Assembly: GCA_045594705.1 (NCBI GenBank) | Contig: JAZNZB010000038.1 | Coordinates: 39,777 to 103,776, forward strand | DNA length: 64,000 nt | Source: SVQP01 sp045594705 | Lineage (GTDB): Bacteria; Bacillota; Clostridia; Oscillospirales; CAG-272 | Direction: 5' to 3' | Shown here: positions 43,801 to 52,140 of the stretch, piece after piece | How positions within the stretch are numbered: the stretch's first letter is position 1 | Layout of the letters: each line of letters begins with the position of its first letter | The notes under the pieces: generated by a model | Told to the model about the DNA's origin: nothing | Database searches by the model: none | Seen by the model: only the letters and a program-made list of their open reading frames with translations | Program-made: the position numbers and the translations under genes

Positions 43801-45303
43801 ATGGAGTTACAAAAAAACAAAGGATACAAAGCCTATTTCTTTGCTGCAATTGCCGTAGCAATCGTGGGCATTTTACTTTATGCTATCGTAAATATTGACA
43901 GCCTGAAAGCATTTATCAATCGCTTGATGCTGATCTTCGGACCGGTGATCTACGGTTTTTGCATTGCATACCTGTGTAATCCCATCATGAAGGTGTTTGA
44001 TAATTACGTATTCAAAAAGGTCAAGTTCCCCGGTCTGCGCCGAGCGCTCTCCCTGACCATGACCGTGATCGTCGTGCTTTTGGGAATCTCCGTCGTCATC
44101 GGACTTCTGGTACCCGAGATCATTCGCAGTATCCAACACCTGTTTGCCAACTATGACTCGTATCTGGAAGAGGTCATCGGCATTGTCAATGGCTTCATTA
44201 TCTGGCTGGAAAAGATGATCGGTAATTCCCCTGCCGAAAACGCACAATATATCAGCGTTGAGGAGATCAAGGAGATCGTGACCTCGACAGTCAACTCCGT
44301 ATTCGACTCCTCCAAGAGCATACTGCAGCAGATCACCGAGATTTTTGATGAGAATTCCACGTCCATGCTCAAAAAAGTATTCGAAAAGCTGTTCCCCTAT
44401 ACCGGAACATTGATCAATAAGATCTACGTCTTTATTATCGACGCCTTCTTCAGCATTCTGATCGCACTGCACCTGCTTGCTACCAAGGAAACAAGACTTG
44501 CACAGATCAAAAAAATGCGCAAATCCATTTTTACATACGAGCAAAACAAGTTTATCAACAAAGTACTTAAAATCATCCACGAGTCCTTCGGAAACTACCT
44601 TGAAGGTAAGCTTCTCGACGCACTGATCATCTTTGCACTTTGCTGGGCATCCTTTGCCATCTTCGGTATCTCGGACTATAACCTTCTGATCGCCGCACTG
44701 ATCGGTATTACCGATATCATTCCCATCGTCGGCCCCTTCATCGGTGCGATCCCGGGCGGATTTATCATTCTGATCACCAATCCCTCCAAATTCCTTCTCT
44801 ACGTCATTCTGGTCCTGCTGATCCAGCAGCTTGAGGGCAACATCATCAGCCCCAAGATCCTTGGTCAGCACATGGGTGTCAGTGCGCTTTGCGTGCTGAT
44901 CTCAATCGTGGTCATGGGTACCATTTTCGACGGAAACCCCATCGCGTTGATCATTTCTGTCCCCTTGTTTGCCGTCATGGTCGAGCTTGGCAAGATGTTC
45001 CTTGAATCCAGACTCAAGAAAAAGGGACTTCCTACGGATACCGCAGAATACTACCGCGGAGAGGCCTCCGAGGATGAGATCGACCTTGCCTTCCACTACC
45101 AGAACAGAAAGCTGGCCTTCTATTACGAGCATTCCAAAATCAAAAAGTGGGTGGATCAGCGCCGTGATAAAAAACAACAAAAAAAGCAGGAGATCGCCAA
45201 AGCCAAGGCTGAAAATACGATCAGCACAGACGTCACTGATGCAGACACGACGCAAGAGCAGGAAATGATCTCTCAGGATAACCAAAACCAAGATAAGGAT
45301 TAA
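43801..45303 (+). CDS. AI-2E family transporter (TqsA/YdiK-like)
   Basis: This 500-residue membrane protein has about eight helices. The family marks are a GPVIYGFCIAYLCNPIMKVF N-terminal region, a long extracellular segment, and IGITDIIPIVGPFIGAIPGG followed by QQLEGNIISPKILGQHMGV. Members export signals or other solutes, some drive Na+/H+ exchange. A charged tail rich in Lys and Gln (DKKQQKKQE) is cytoplasmic. AAGGAGACCTTTTT precedes the ATG. It is the first gene of a five-gene operon; htpG starts 6 bases later. Confidence 0.93.
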   Translation: MELQKNKGYKAYFFAAIAVAIVGILLYAIVNIDSLKAFINRLMLIFGPVIYGFCIAYLCNPIMKVFDNYVFKKVKFPGLRRALSLTMTVIVVLLGISVVIGLLVPEIIRSIQHLFANYDSYLEEVIGIVNGFIIWLEKMIGNSPAENAQYISVEEIKEIVTSTVNSVFDSSKSILQQITEIFDENSTSMLKKVFEKLFPYTGTLINKIYVFIIDAFFSILIALHLLATKETRLAQIKKMRKSIFTYEQNKFINKVLKIIHESFGNYLEGKLLDALIIFALCWASFAIFGISDYNLLIAALIGITDIIPIVGPFIGAIPGGFIILITNPSKFLLYVILVLLIQQLEGNIISPKILGQHMGVSALCVLISIVVMGTIFDGNPIALIISVPLFAVMVELGKMFLESRLKKKGLPTDTAEYYRGEASEDEIDLAFHYQNRKLAFYYEHSKIKKWVDQRRDKKQQKKQEIAKAKAENTISTDVTDADTTQEQEMISQDNQNQDKD

Positions 45304-45309
45304 ACACTC

Positions 45310-47142
45310 ATGAACACCGAAAACATCAAAAAAGGCGGTATCTCCGTTGATACCGAGCACATCTTCCCCATTATCAAAAAATGGCTTTACTCCGAAAAGG
45401 ACATCTTTTTGCGTGAGATCGTTTCCAATGCGACTGACGCGATCACCAAGTACAAAAGACTGCAGTCTCTGGGTCAGATCCCGGGTGACGACTGCGCATA
45501 CCGTATCACAGTCTCGCTTGACAAGGACGCGCGCACCATCAGTGTGACGGACAACGGCATCGGCATGAGTGCCGAGGAGCTGGAAACCTACATCTGCAAC
45601 ATCGCGCTCTCGGGTGCCTTTGAATTCATTCAGAAATATGAGGGCGAGGGTGGTGCCAACGGCATCATCGGTCATTTCGGTCTTGGCTTCTACTCTGCCT
45701 TTATGATATCCGACAGCGTAGAGATCTACACCAAATCCGTTACCGATGCTCCCGGTGTGCATTGGGTATGTGACGAATCGGGCAGCTACAGCACCGAGCC
45801 CTGTGACAAGGAGGATCGCGGCACGACCGTGATCATGCACGTCACGGACGAGGAGCGCGAATACCTTGACCGCGCAAGACTTGTCGGCATGCTGCGCAAA
45901 TACTGCGCGTTTATGCCCGTGGAGATCTATTTTGAAGAGGGCGACCAAGAAAAGGCCGATACAGCTCCCATCAACGACACCACGCCGCTGTGGCAGTCGA
46001 ATCCCGCGGACTGCACCGACGAGCAGTACAAGGATTTTTACAACAAGGTGTTCTCCGACTTCAAGGAGCCCCTGTTCCATATTCACATCAACGCAGATTA
46101 TCCCTTGAATTTCAAGGGCATTCTCTACTTCCCGCGCATCAGCTCGGAATATGAGTCGATCGAGGGTCAGGTCAAGCTGTATTACAACCAGGTCTTTGTG
46201 GCGGACAACATAAGGGAGGTCATTCCCGATTATCTTCTGATGCTGCGCGGCGTACTGGATTGCCCCGAGCTGCCGCTCAACGTCTCCCGCAGCTACCTGC
46301 AGAATAACACCTACGTGTCCAAGGTCAGCGCGCACATTGTTAAAAAGGTCGCAGACAAGCTGAATTCACTTTGCAATCTCGAACGCGAGAGCTACGAAAA
46401 GATCTGGGACGACATCCGCATTTTCGTGGAGTACGCATGCATCCGCGATCGCAAGTTCTATGACCGCGTCAAGGGGAGCCTGCTGCTTTCCCTGACCGAC
46501 GGTTCACACGTAACGGTTGACGAATACCTTGAAAAAGCCAAAGAAACCAACGAGGGCGTGGTATACTACACAACTGACCGCGCGCTGCAGGCGCAGTATA
46601 TTTCCCTGTTTGCAGCACAGGGCATTTCGGTAGCAGTACTGGAAAAATCGTTGGATACCCAGTTTATGTCCGCACTGGAGAGCTATCGCGACGACGTCAA
46701 GTTCAAGAGAATTGATGCAGACGTGGCAGATGCGATCAAGGGCGACGGTGAGGTGACCGATCAGCCTGTGCTGACCGAGCTGTTCCGCAAAGCAGGCGGC
46801 AGTGAGCAGATGAGCGTGACCTATCAACCGCTCAAGGACGCTTCCATCCCCGCCATTCTCAACGTGACCGAGGAATCCTCGCGTATGGCAGAAATGATGC
46901 GCATGTACGCCATGAGCACAGGTGCTTCGCCCATGGATTTCCCGTTGGAATATTCCATGGTGGTCAATACGACCTCCCCCCTTTACGGAAAGCTGCTCTC
47001 TCTTGGGGAGCAAGACCCCGATAAGGCAGCACTGATCGCAGAACACATTTACTCGCTTGCACTGCTTGCGCAGCGTAAGCTGACAGCCGAGGAGCTGCAG
47101 AAATTTTTGTCCGACAGCTTCTCCTTGCTGGAGCTTTTATAA
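45310..47142 (+). CDS. htpG: Molecular chaperone HtpG (Hsp90)
   Basis: This 610-residue protein has the GHKL ATPase domain (IVSNATDAITKYKRL, ISVTDNGIGMSAEELE, GHFGLGFYSAFM, RGTTVIMHV), the middle domain (FNFKGILYFPRI-type text as PLNFKGILYFPRISSEYESI, then DCPELPLNVSRSYLQ) and a C-terminal dimerisation domain. The length is normal. It folds or remodels client proteins with ATP. The next gene's ATG follows its stop directly, so the two are coupled. Confidence 0.97.
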   Translation: MNTENIKKGGISVDTEHIFPIIKKWLYSEKDIFLREIVSNATDAITKYKRLQSLGQIPGDDCAYRITVSLDKDARTISVTDNGIGMSAEELETYICNIALSGAFEFIQKYEGEGGANGIIGHFGLGFYSAFMISDSVEIYTKSVTDAPGVHWVCDESGSYSTEPCDKEDRGTTVIMHVTDEEREYLDRARLVGMLRKYCAFMPVEIYFEEGDQEKADTAPINDTTPLWQSNPADCTDEQYKDFYNKVFSDFKEPLFHIHINADYPLNFKGILYFPRISSEYESIEGQVKLYYNQVFVADNIREVIPDYLLMLRGVLDCPELPLNVSRSYLQNNTYVSKVSAHIVKKVADKLNSLCNLERESYEKIWDDIRIFVEYACIRDRKFYDRVKGSLLLSLTDGSHVTVDEYLEKAKETNEGVVYYTTDRALQAQYISLFAAQGISVAVLEKSLDTQFMSALESYRDDVKFKRIDADVADAIKGDGEVTDQPVLTELFRKAGGSEQMSVTYQPLKDASIPAILNVTEESSRMAEMMRMYAMSTGASPMDFPLEYSMVVNTTSPLYGKLLSLGEQDPDKAALIAEHIYSLALLAQRKLTAEELQKFLSDSFSLLELL

Positions 47143-48051
47143 ATGAGCAGCGATTATCGCACGTACGCACTGCCCGCCAAGCAGGACCCTGCAGAGACGG
47201 TGCAGAAGAATCTGTCAGAAGTTTCAAAGCGGCAAGAGCCCTTGCATCTGGCGCGCGCCTTTCATCTTAGTGAGCTGATCGAGGATCTGGCATTGTCAGA
47301 AAAACCGGATCGGGATCAGTTGATCTCGCTGACCGAGCGCATATTTCCAAGCGCACAAGCAACCACCCCCTACGACTCCGCCGTTCGCCATGCAGATCTG
47401 ATCGCTCTTTGTCACGAGATCGCAGTAGCTTACCCGGACAATTACAACCAAGTATTTGCAGATCTGTTCGGACAGAATATCCCGCCCTCCGAACAGGCGC
47501 AAGGGCGTGTGGCTTACGTGCAGAACAGCTACACCGAGCAGGCTTTTATGGAGCTGACCGGCTTTATCAAGCACCGCCGTGTGGCGTATTTTCACCATTT
47601 TGACGACGTATGCCAGGAGGTGCGCGGAGGGCTTTGCGAATACGGCATTCTGCCCGTGGAATCCACGGCGGAAGGCTTGATGGCAGGGCTGTTTCGTCAG
47701 ATTGAGCTTTACGATCTGCGCATCTGCGCGCTTTGCCACATCGCAACGACCAACGAGGGCTATACCTCGTTTGCACTGGTCAGAAAAACGCTTGCGCCTA
47801 TTCCGGCAATGCCCCAATACTGTCTGGATTTTCTCTGTTCTCCGGCAGACGCATTACAAATAGGAGAGCTGATCTGTATCGCAACGCTTTGCGGGCATAC
47901 GCTACAGCACACCGCCACCTATCAAAGCCATGACGGAGAGACCTTCCGCCTGCGGCTTGGCACAAATCCCGAAATGTTATACCCTTTTCTGATCTATCTG
48001 ACACTTTTCTGTGCGGATATTACCCCCATCGGATTCTATTTGATCAAATAA
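47143..48051 (+). CDS. Prephenate-dehydratase-like domain protein, degenerate, coupled to htpG
   Basis: This 302-residue protein has no good family match overall. Residues about 120-230 resemble the prephenate dehydratase fold: RVAYVQNSYTEQAFMEL (compare VAYLGPxGTxSxxAA), FDDVCQEVRGGLCEYGILPV followed by ESTAEGLMAG (compare YGVVPIENSxEG) and NEGYTSFALVRK where the enzyme has the catalytic TRF. The Arg is Ser here and the Thr remains, so dehydratase activity is doubtful. Residues 1-100 are helical and unique; the C-terminus may be an altered ACT-like part. It starts immediately after the htpG stop. A role as ligand sensor or chaperone partner is only a guess. Confidence 0.62.
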   Translation: MSSDYRTYALPAKQDPAETVQKNLSEVSKRQEPLHLARAFHLSELIEDLALSEKPDRDQLISLTERIFPSAQATTPYDSAVRHADLIALCHEIAVAYPDNYNQVFADLFGQNIPPSEQAQGRVAYVQNSYTEQAFMELTGFIKHRRVAYFHHFDDVCQEVRGGLCEYGILPVESTAEGLMAGLFRQIELYDLRICALCHIATTNEGYTSFALVRKTLAPIPAMPQYCLDFLCSPADALQIGELICIATLCGHTLQHTATYQSHDGETFRLRLGTNPEMLYPFLIYLTLFCADITPIGFYLIK

Positions 48052-48074
48052 ATACATAAAAAGGAATGAATACC

Positions 48075-48326
48075 ATGAAACAGACAATCAATTACAAGAC
48101 CTCGGGCGTTTGCTCCCGACAGATCAACCTGGTCGTGGAGGACGGCATCATCACCGAAGCTGCTTTTGTGGGCGGCTGCCACGGAAACACGCAGGGCGTA
48201 GCTGCCCTTGTCATCGGTATGGAGGCCAAGGAGGCCATTCGCCGTCTGCGCGGCATCAAGTGCGGCTTCAAGCCCACCTCCTGCCCCGATCAGCTGGCAC
48301 AGGCTCTGGAACAGAATCTGCAGTAA
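48075..48326 (+). CDS. TIGR03905/TSCPD domain protein
   Basis: This 83-residue protein ends in GIKCGFKPTSCPDQLAQAL, the TSCPD motif, and has further Cys at SGVCSRQ and GGCHGNT. It matches TIGR03905, a small family often adjacent to metabolic genes; TSCPD is otherwise the tail of class II ribonucleotide reductases. It may bind a metal. The ATG at 48075 is nine bases after AAGGA; the ATG at 48066 is too close to it. Confidence 0.9.
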   Translation: MKQTINYKTSGVCSRQINLVVEDGIITEAAFVGGCHGNTQGVAALVIGMEAKEAIRRLRGIKCGFKPTSCPDQLAQALEQNLQ

Positions 48327-48358
48327 AAGAATTAACAAATATAAAGGAGAACGCGATC

Positions 48359-50074
48359 ATGGAACAGTATATGAAGAATTACCTTCGTTGGTTGGAAAGC
48401 GACAAGCTGAGTGCCGCAGAAAAGGCAGAGCTTGCAGGCATCCGTGACGATGACGGCGAGATCCGTCTGCGCTTTACCTCGTATCTCTCTTTTGGCACAG
48501 CCGGCTTGCGCGGCATTATGAAAACGGGCATGAACGCCATGAACGTACATACCGTGGCTTATGCGACGCAGGGTCTTGCCAATCTGATCCTCAAGGAGGG
48601 CCGCGCTGCCGATGGCGTTGCCATTGCTTATGACAGCCGCAACAACTCCGCGCTCTTTGCCAAGACCTCTGCGCAGGTGCTGGCAGCTGCGGGCATCAAG
48701 TCCTATCTCTTTGACGATCTGCGCCCCACCCCCGAGCTCTCCTTCGCCCTGCGCGAATACGGCTGTGTGGCGGGCATCAACATCACCGCTTCGCACAATC
48801 CCAAGCAATATAACGGCTACAAGGCTTACTGGGAGGATGGCGCACAGCTGCCCCCCGAGCACGCCGATACGGTCAGCGCAGAAATGGAGGCGCTGGATAT
48901 CTTTGCAGACGTCAAGCTGGCCGATTTTGACAAAGCTCTTGCAGACGGCCTGATTATCATGCTGGGTGCCGAGACCGACGAAAAGTATCTGGCACAGGTG
49001 GTCGCACAGGCAGTCAATCCCGATGCGGTCAAGGCTGTGGCGGACGATCTTGCCATTGTGTACACTCCTCTGCACGGCACGGGTCACAAGCTCGTACCCG
49101 AGGTTATGAAGAGAATCGGTCTGAAGAACCTGTACACCGTCCCCGAGCAGATGATCATTGACGGTAACTTCCCCACCGTTCCCAAGCCCAATCCCGAGTA
49201 TCCTCAGGTATTTGAGCTGGGTATTGAGATTGCTAACCGCGTTGGCAGTGATCTGATTGTGGCAACCGACCCCGACGCTGACCGCGTGGGCGTCATGACC
49301 AGAACGGCTGACGGCTCGTTTATGACCATCACGGGCAACCAGATGGGTGCTTTGCTGCTTGACTACATTCTGACCGCGTACGAGGAGACCGGAAGCATGC
49401 CCGATCATCCTTACGCAGTCAAGACCATTGTTTCCACCGAGCTTGCTGCTGCCATTTGCGCAGCGCACAACGTGACCATGCACAACGTGCTGACAGGCTT
49501 TAAGTTCATTGGTGAGGTCATCAAGAACTACGAGGCCAAGGGCTACGGCTCGTTCATTCTGGGCTTTGAGGAAAGCTACGGCTACCTCAAGGGCACGTAT
49601 GCACGCGACAAGGATGCTGTGGTGGCATCCATGCTGATCTGCGAAATGACCGCTTATTACAAGGCCAAGAACATGACGCTGGGCGACGCGCTCCGGGGGC
49701 TGTACGCACGCTACGGCTACTGCTACGAGACCAACGTGGAGATCTACATGGAGGGACTGGACGGTGCTGCACGCATGGCCGCTATGATGGACACGCTGCG
49801 CAACGATCCCCCCGCAACCTTTGGCGACGTACCGGTTGAGCTGTTCGGTGACTACAAGACCGAGACCTTTACCGAGCTTGCAACCGGCAAAAAGACCCCC
49901 ACGGGCCTGCCCAAGTCCAACGTGCTGTACTTCAAGCTGGTAAACGGCGACGTCATCGTCGTGCGTCCTTCGGGCACCGAGCCCAAGATCAAGTTCTATT
50001 TCCTGCTCCTGGGCAAGGATAAGGACGAGGTGCTTGGTAAGCTGGAAGGATATAAGAAGACCTTAGAGGCATAA
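48359..50074 (+). CDS. pgcA: Alpha-phosphoglucomutase/phosphomannomutase
   Basis: This 571-residue alpha-D-phosphohexomutase has all four loops: phosphoserine TASHNPKQYNGYK, metal-binding DPDADR, sugar-binding GFEESYGYL and phosphate-binding RPSGTEPKIKFY. Length and N-terminus (FGTAGLRGIMKTGMNAMNV) match the Firmicutes PgcA type. It interconverts glucose-1-phosphate and glucose-6-phosphate for cell-wall glycan synthesis. AAAGGAGAACGCGATC precedes the ATG. It is the last gene of the operon that starts at 43718. Confidence 0.93.
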   Translation: MEQYMKNYLRWLESDKLSAAEKAELAGIRDDDGEIRLRFTSYLSFGTAGLRGIMKTGMNAMNVHTVAYATQGLANLILKEGRAADGVAIAYDSRNNSALFAKTSAQVLAAAGIKSYLFDDLRPTPELSFALREYGCVAGINITASHNPKQYNGYKAYWEDGAQLPPEHADTVSAEMEALDIFADVKLADFDKALADGLIIMLGAETDEKYLAQVVAQAVNPDAVKAVADDLAIVYTPLHGTGHKLVPEVMKRIGLKNLYTVPEQMIIDGNFPTVPKPNPEYPQVFELGIEIANRVGSDLIVATDPDADRVGVMTRTADGSFMTITGNQMGALLLDYILTAYEETGSMPDHPYAVKTIVSTELAAAICAAHNVTMHNVLTGFKFIGEVIKNYEAKGYGSFILGFEESYGYLKGTYARDKDAVVASMLICEMTAYYKAKNMTLGDALRGLYARYGYCYETNVEIYMEGLDGAARMAAMMDTLRNDPPATFGDVPVELFGDYKTETFTELATGKKTPTGLPKSNVLYFKLVNGDVIVVRPSGTEPKIKFYFLLLGKDKDEVLGKLEGYKKTLEA

Positions 50075-50108
50075 TTGACAGAGGGCGATTTGTGAATCGC
50101 CCCTGCAT

Positions 50109-50142
50109 AAAACCCCCGCCAACAGCCGCTGGCGGGGGTTTT
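50109..50142. terminator. Bidirectional terminator, CCCGCCAAC hairpin family
   Basis: AAAACCCCCGCCA pairs with TGGCGGGGGTTTT (13 bp) around an 8-base loop, with T-runs both ways. It ends the pgcA operon and lies 26 bases past the stop of 50168-51361. Related hairpins follow the next two class B loci (52008-52038 and 54880-54910). Confidence 0.9.
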
Positions 50143-50167
50143 ATTTGTATCATGCGTACTTTCCAAA

Positions 50168-51361
50168 TCAAAAGATAATCCCATCTTTGTTTTCTACTTC
50201 AACACGGATCATGATGTTGCCGTGACCCATGGATATCGTATACTTACCCTGTTTGGCAATACAGCTGTTATCATTCGTGGTTTCAATCTCAAAGCCATAC
50301 TCTTGCACAATGCGTTCAAAATCTTCAAGAGACGTGTCGACCGTGATGCCCCAAACGTAAACCGATGGATCTGTAATTTCAATACACGTAATATGCTGTG
50401 CGCGATCCGAATAATCGGGATAAGAAGTTACGGTATAGAGAACGTAATATTCCGGATCGGTCTGCTGACCGTACTCGTCAACGATCGGCGAGTAATCCTT
50501 TCCGTAATACTGATTGCCGCCAAACATGCCGTATTTTTCTTGATACTCGGAGAAATCCACGTCGTCAACGTTCTCTGCGATCCAGAATTCAAGATTGGTG
50601 TCTTGCTTTGGAATCTCAATATCCGGCTGTGACTCTATTCCCCGGATCGGCTCAATCGTGAACGGTGTAATCTGACACGGATAGGTTTCAACCACATATC
50701 CGCTGTATGTAATCAGGACAAGATCTCCCGCACCCAATCCTTGCTGATGGATCAAATTATCACTAAAATAATCTAAAATGATGCCTGCCTCACCTGCCTG
50801 TATTTCCTCAAAGCATCCGTTCCCAATAGGCTTTACGCTCTTAGAATCAACTACCTCGGCAATAAACCACCGCCCCTCGCCGTCCAACCGGCCGCAGTAC
50901 TCACATTCGGTATGCCATGGATAGGTACCATTTGCTTCGGTTTCTGTTTCGGTTTCTGTTTCCGTTTCTGTTTCTGTTTCGGTCACGTTCGCGCTTGGCT
51001 GCTCTTCGCCCGGTCCAAGAGGCACAAACGGATTCTCTCCGCCAAGCTTGACAAACAGTTCGCCCAATTCCAGCTTCACGGTTTCGGGAAGCAGCTCTGT
51101 CAGAAAGCTTGCTTGTTGTGTCAGCACGATATCTACCGCCTCAATAAAGCTCCCTTGAAATTCGGGATGCTGCTTTTGATAATTGCTTACTGCAAAGAAA
51201 GCTCCCGTAAACAAAGCGAACGTCACGACCGCACTGATCACGACAGCGATCAAAAGCACGCGCAGCCCTGTTTGGCGGCGTACGTTTACCCGTGTTTCGG
51301 AACGCTCCAAAAGCTCGCAATCCGCCTCACTCATCAATTCAAAAAGCATCAATTCCGTCAT
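50168..51361 (-). CDS. Membrane-anchored class B sigma partner with OB-like (DUF3221-like) ectodomain
   Basis: This 397-residue protein has the class B layout without LRRs. The cytoplasmic N-terminus has LMSEADCELLERSE and VRRQTGLR, then a membrane helix (about 33-58) and the class B stalk HPEFQGSFIEAVDIVLTQQ. A Thr-Glu repeat linker (TETETETETETE) follows. The first extracellular domain (WFIAEVVDSKSVKPIG, GDLVLITYSGYVVETYPCQI) resembles DUF3221/YobA-type OB folds. The last part (about 270-397) is unlike known families. It overlaps the sigma gene by ATGA (51358-51361). I infer the same role as the LRR partners with a different sensing domain. Confidence 0.8.
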   Translation of the reverse strand: MTELMLFELMSEADCELLERSETRVNVRRQTGLRVLLIAVVISAVVTFALFTGAFFAVSNYQKQHPEFQGSFIEAVDIVLTQQASFLTELLPETVKLELGELFVKLGGENPFVPLGPGEEQPSANVTETETETETETETETEANGTYPWHTECEYCGRLDGEGRWFIAEVVDSKSVKPIGNGCFEEIQAGEAGIILDYFSDNLIHQQGLGAGDLVLITYSGYVVETYPCQITPFTIEPIRGIESQPDIEIPKQDTNLEFWIAENVDDVDFSEYQEKYGMFGGNQYYGKDYSPIVDEYGQQTDPEYYVLYTVTSYPDYSDRAQHITCIEITDPSVYVWGITVDTSLEDFERIVQEYGFEIETTNDNSCIAKQGKYTISMGHGNIMIRVEVENKDGIIF

Positions 51362-51915
51362 ACGTCAATTCCCTCCTCCTTCAAGTATTCCTTGAGCTTA
51401 AGTCTTGTGCGCGAAAGAATCTTGAGCACGTTATCCTGCTTTAAGCCATAACGCTTGGCAATCTCTTGCGCCGATTCCGCATAAAAGTAACGGCGCAGAA
51501 ACACGTTGCAATCGCGCTCGGGCAGGCTGTAGAGAAATGCATTGAACACCCGCGCAAACTCCTGTTTATCAATTTGCTCCTGCACCTCGTTTTCCGATGA
51601 AGCAATATCCCGGAGCTCACATATGGCCTCTACCGTGTAGCCTCCGCGCTTTTGCCGATGCTTTTCTTTATAGCGATTGATCGCAAAATTTCGGGTAATT
51701 CTGCCAAGATAAGTGCGCAGCACGGGAGGATTGGCAGGAGGAATCGAATTCCATGCGCAAAGCCAAGTATCATTGACGCATTCTTCGCTGTCCTGCACGT
51801 TGTGTAAAATATTTTGCGCGATGCACGTGCAATACGAACCGTATTTTTCGCCGGTCTTGACAATCGCTTGCTCATTGCGTTGATAGTACAGCGCAATAAT
51901 CAGATCATCTTGCAT
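51358..51915 (-). CDS. ECF-type RNA polymerase sigma factor (class B)
   Basis: This 185-residue protein has region 2 (NVQDSEECVNDTWLCAWNSI, then PPANPPVLRTYLGRITRNFA) and region 4 (RDCNVFLRRYFYAESAQEIA, then RYGLKQDNVLKILSRTRLKL). It is closest to the sigma factor at 54213-54773. AGAAAGGAGAATAGAC precedes the ATG. It is coupled to the membrane protein gene by the same ATGA overlap as in the other loci. Confidence 0.9.
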   Translation of the reverse strand: MQDDLIIALYYQRNEQAIVKTGEKYGSYCTCIAQNILHNVQDSEECVNDTWLCAWNSIPPANPPVLRTYLGRITRNFAINRYKEKHRQKRGGYTVEAICELRDIASSENEVQEQIDKQEFARVFNAFLYSLPERDCNVFLRRYFYAESAQEIAKRYGLKQDNVLKILSRTRLKLKEYLKEEGIDV

Positions 51916-51949
51916 GTCTATTCTCCTTTCTCTGTCTCTTCACCTTATC

Positions 51950-51976
51950 ATACAACATTTTTCACTGATCCTGACA
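51950..51976 (-). promoter_or_regulatory. Putative class B sigma-locus promoter motif
   Basis: On the minus strand TGTC (51976-51973), 7 bases, GTGAAAAATG (51965-51956), then TTGTAT. The locus at 54816-54842 has the same blocks at the same spacing (TGTC, 7 bases, GTCAAAAACG). The class A loci lack it. Confidence 0.45.
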
Positions 51977-52007
51977 TAATTCGGGAAAATATTTTTCTAT
52001 AAATTAT

Positions 52008-52038
52008 CCCCCGCCAACGGCTGAGCCATTGGCGGGGA
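52008..52038. terminator. CCCGCCAAC hairpin upstream of the class B sigma gene
   Basis: CCCCGCCAA pairs with TTGGCGGGG, with an inner GGC/GCC; ATTATTTTTGG follows on the plus strand. It belongs to the same family as 50109-50142 and 54880-54910. Confidence 0.65.
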
Positions 52039-52061
52039 TTATTTTTGGTATTGTCAAGCGT

Positions 52062-52127
52062 GCCCTTGCGACGTAGACGCGCAGCGACTACGTCATCCTT
52101 GAGCGCAGCGAAGGATCTTGCAAGGGC
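52062..52127. repeat. Three-stem palindromic intergenic element
   Basis: Outer arms GCCCTTGC (52062-52069) and GCAAGGGC (52120-52127) enclose two hairpins, GACGTAG/CTACGTC (52070-52094) and ATCCTT/AAGGAT (52095-52116). The text around GCGCAGCGAAGGATCTTGC resembles a repeat widespread in bacterial intergenic DNA. It lies just after the stop of the LRR gene at 52141. Confidence 0.65.
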
Positions 52128-52140
52128 GTGATGGCATTGC

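Noticed and set aside
48332..49483. 383-residue minus-strand open frame opposite the phosphohexomutase
   Set aside because: The plus strand encodes a protein with all four mutase motifs; the reverse frame is a codon-bias shadow.
50937..50992. Thr-Glu repeat as a possible phase-variable tract
   Set aside because: The 6-base unit repeat keeps the frame on any copy change, so it would alter linker length only, not switch the gene off.
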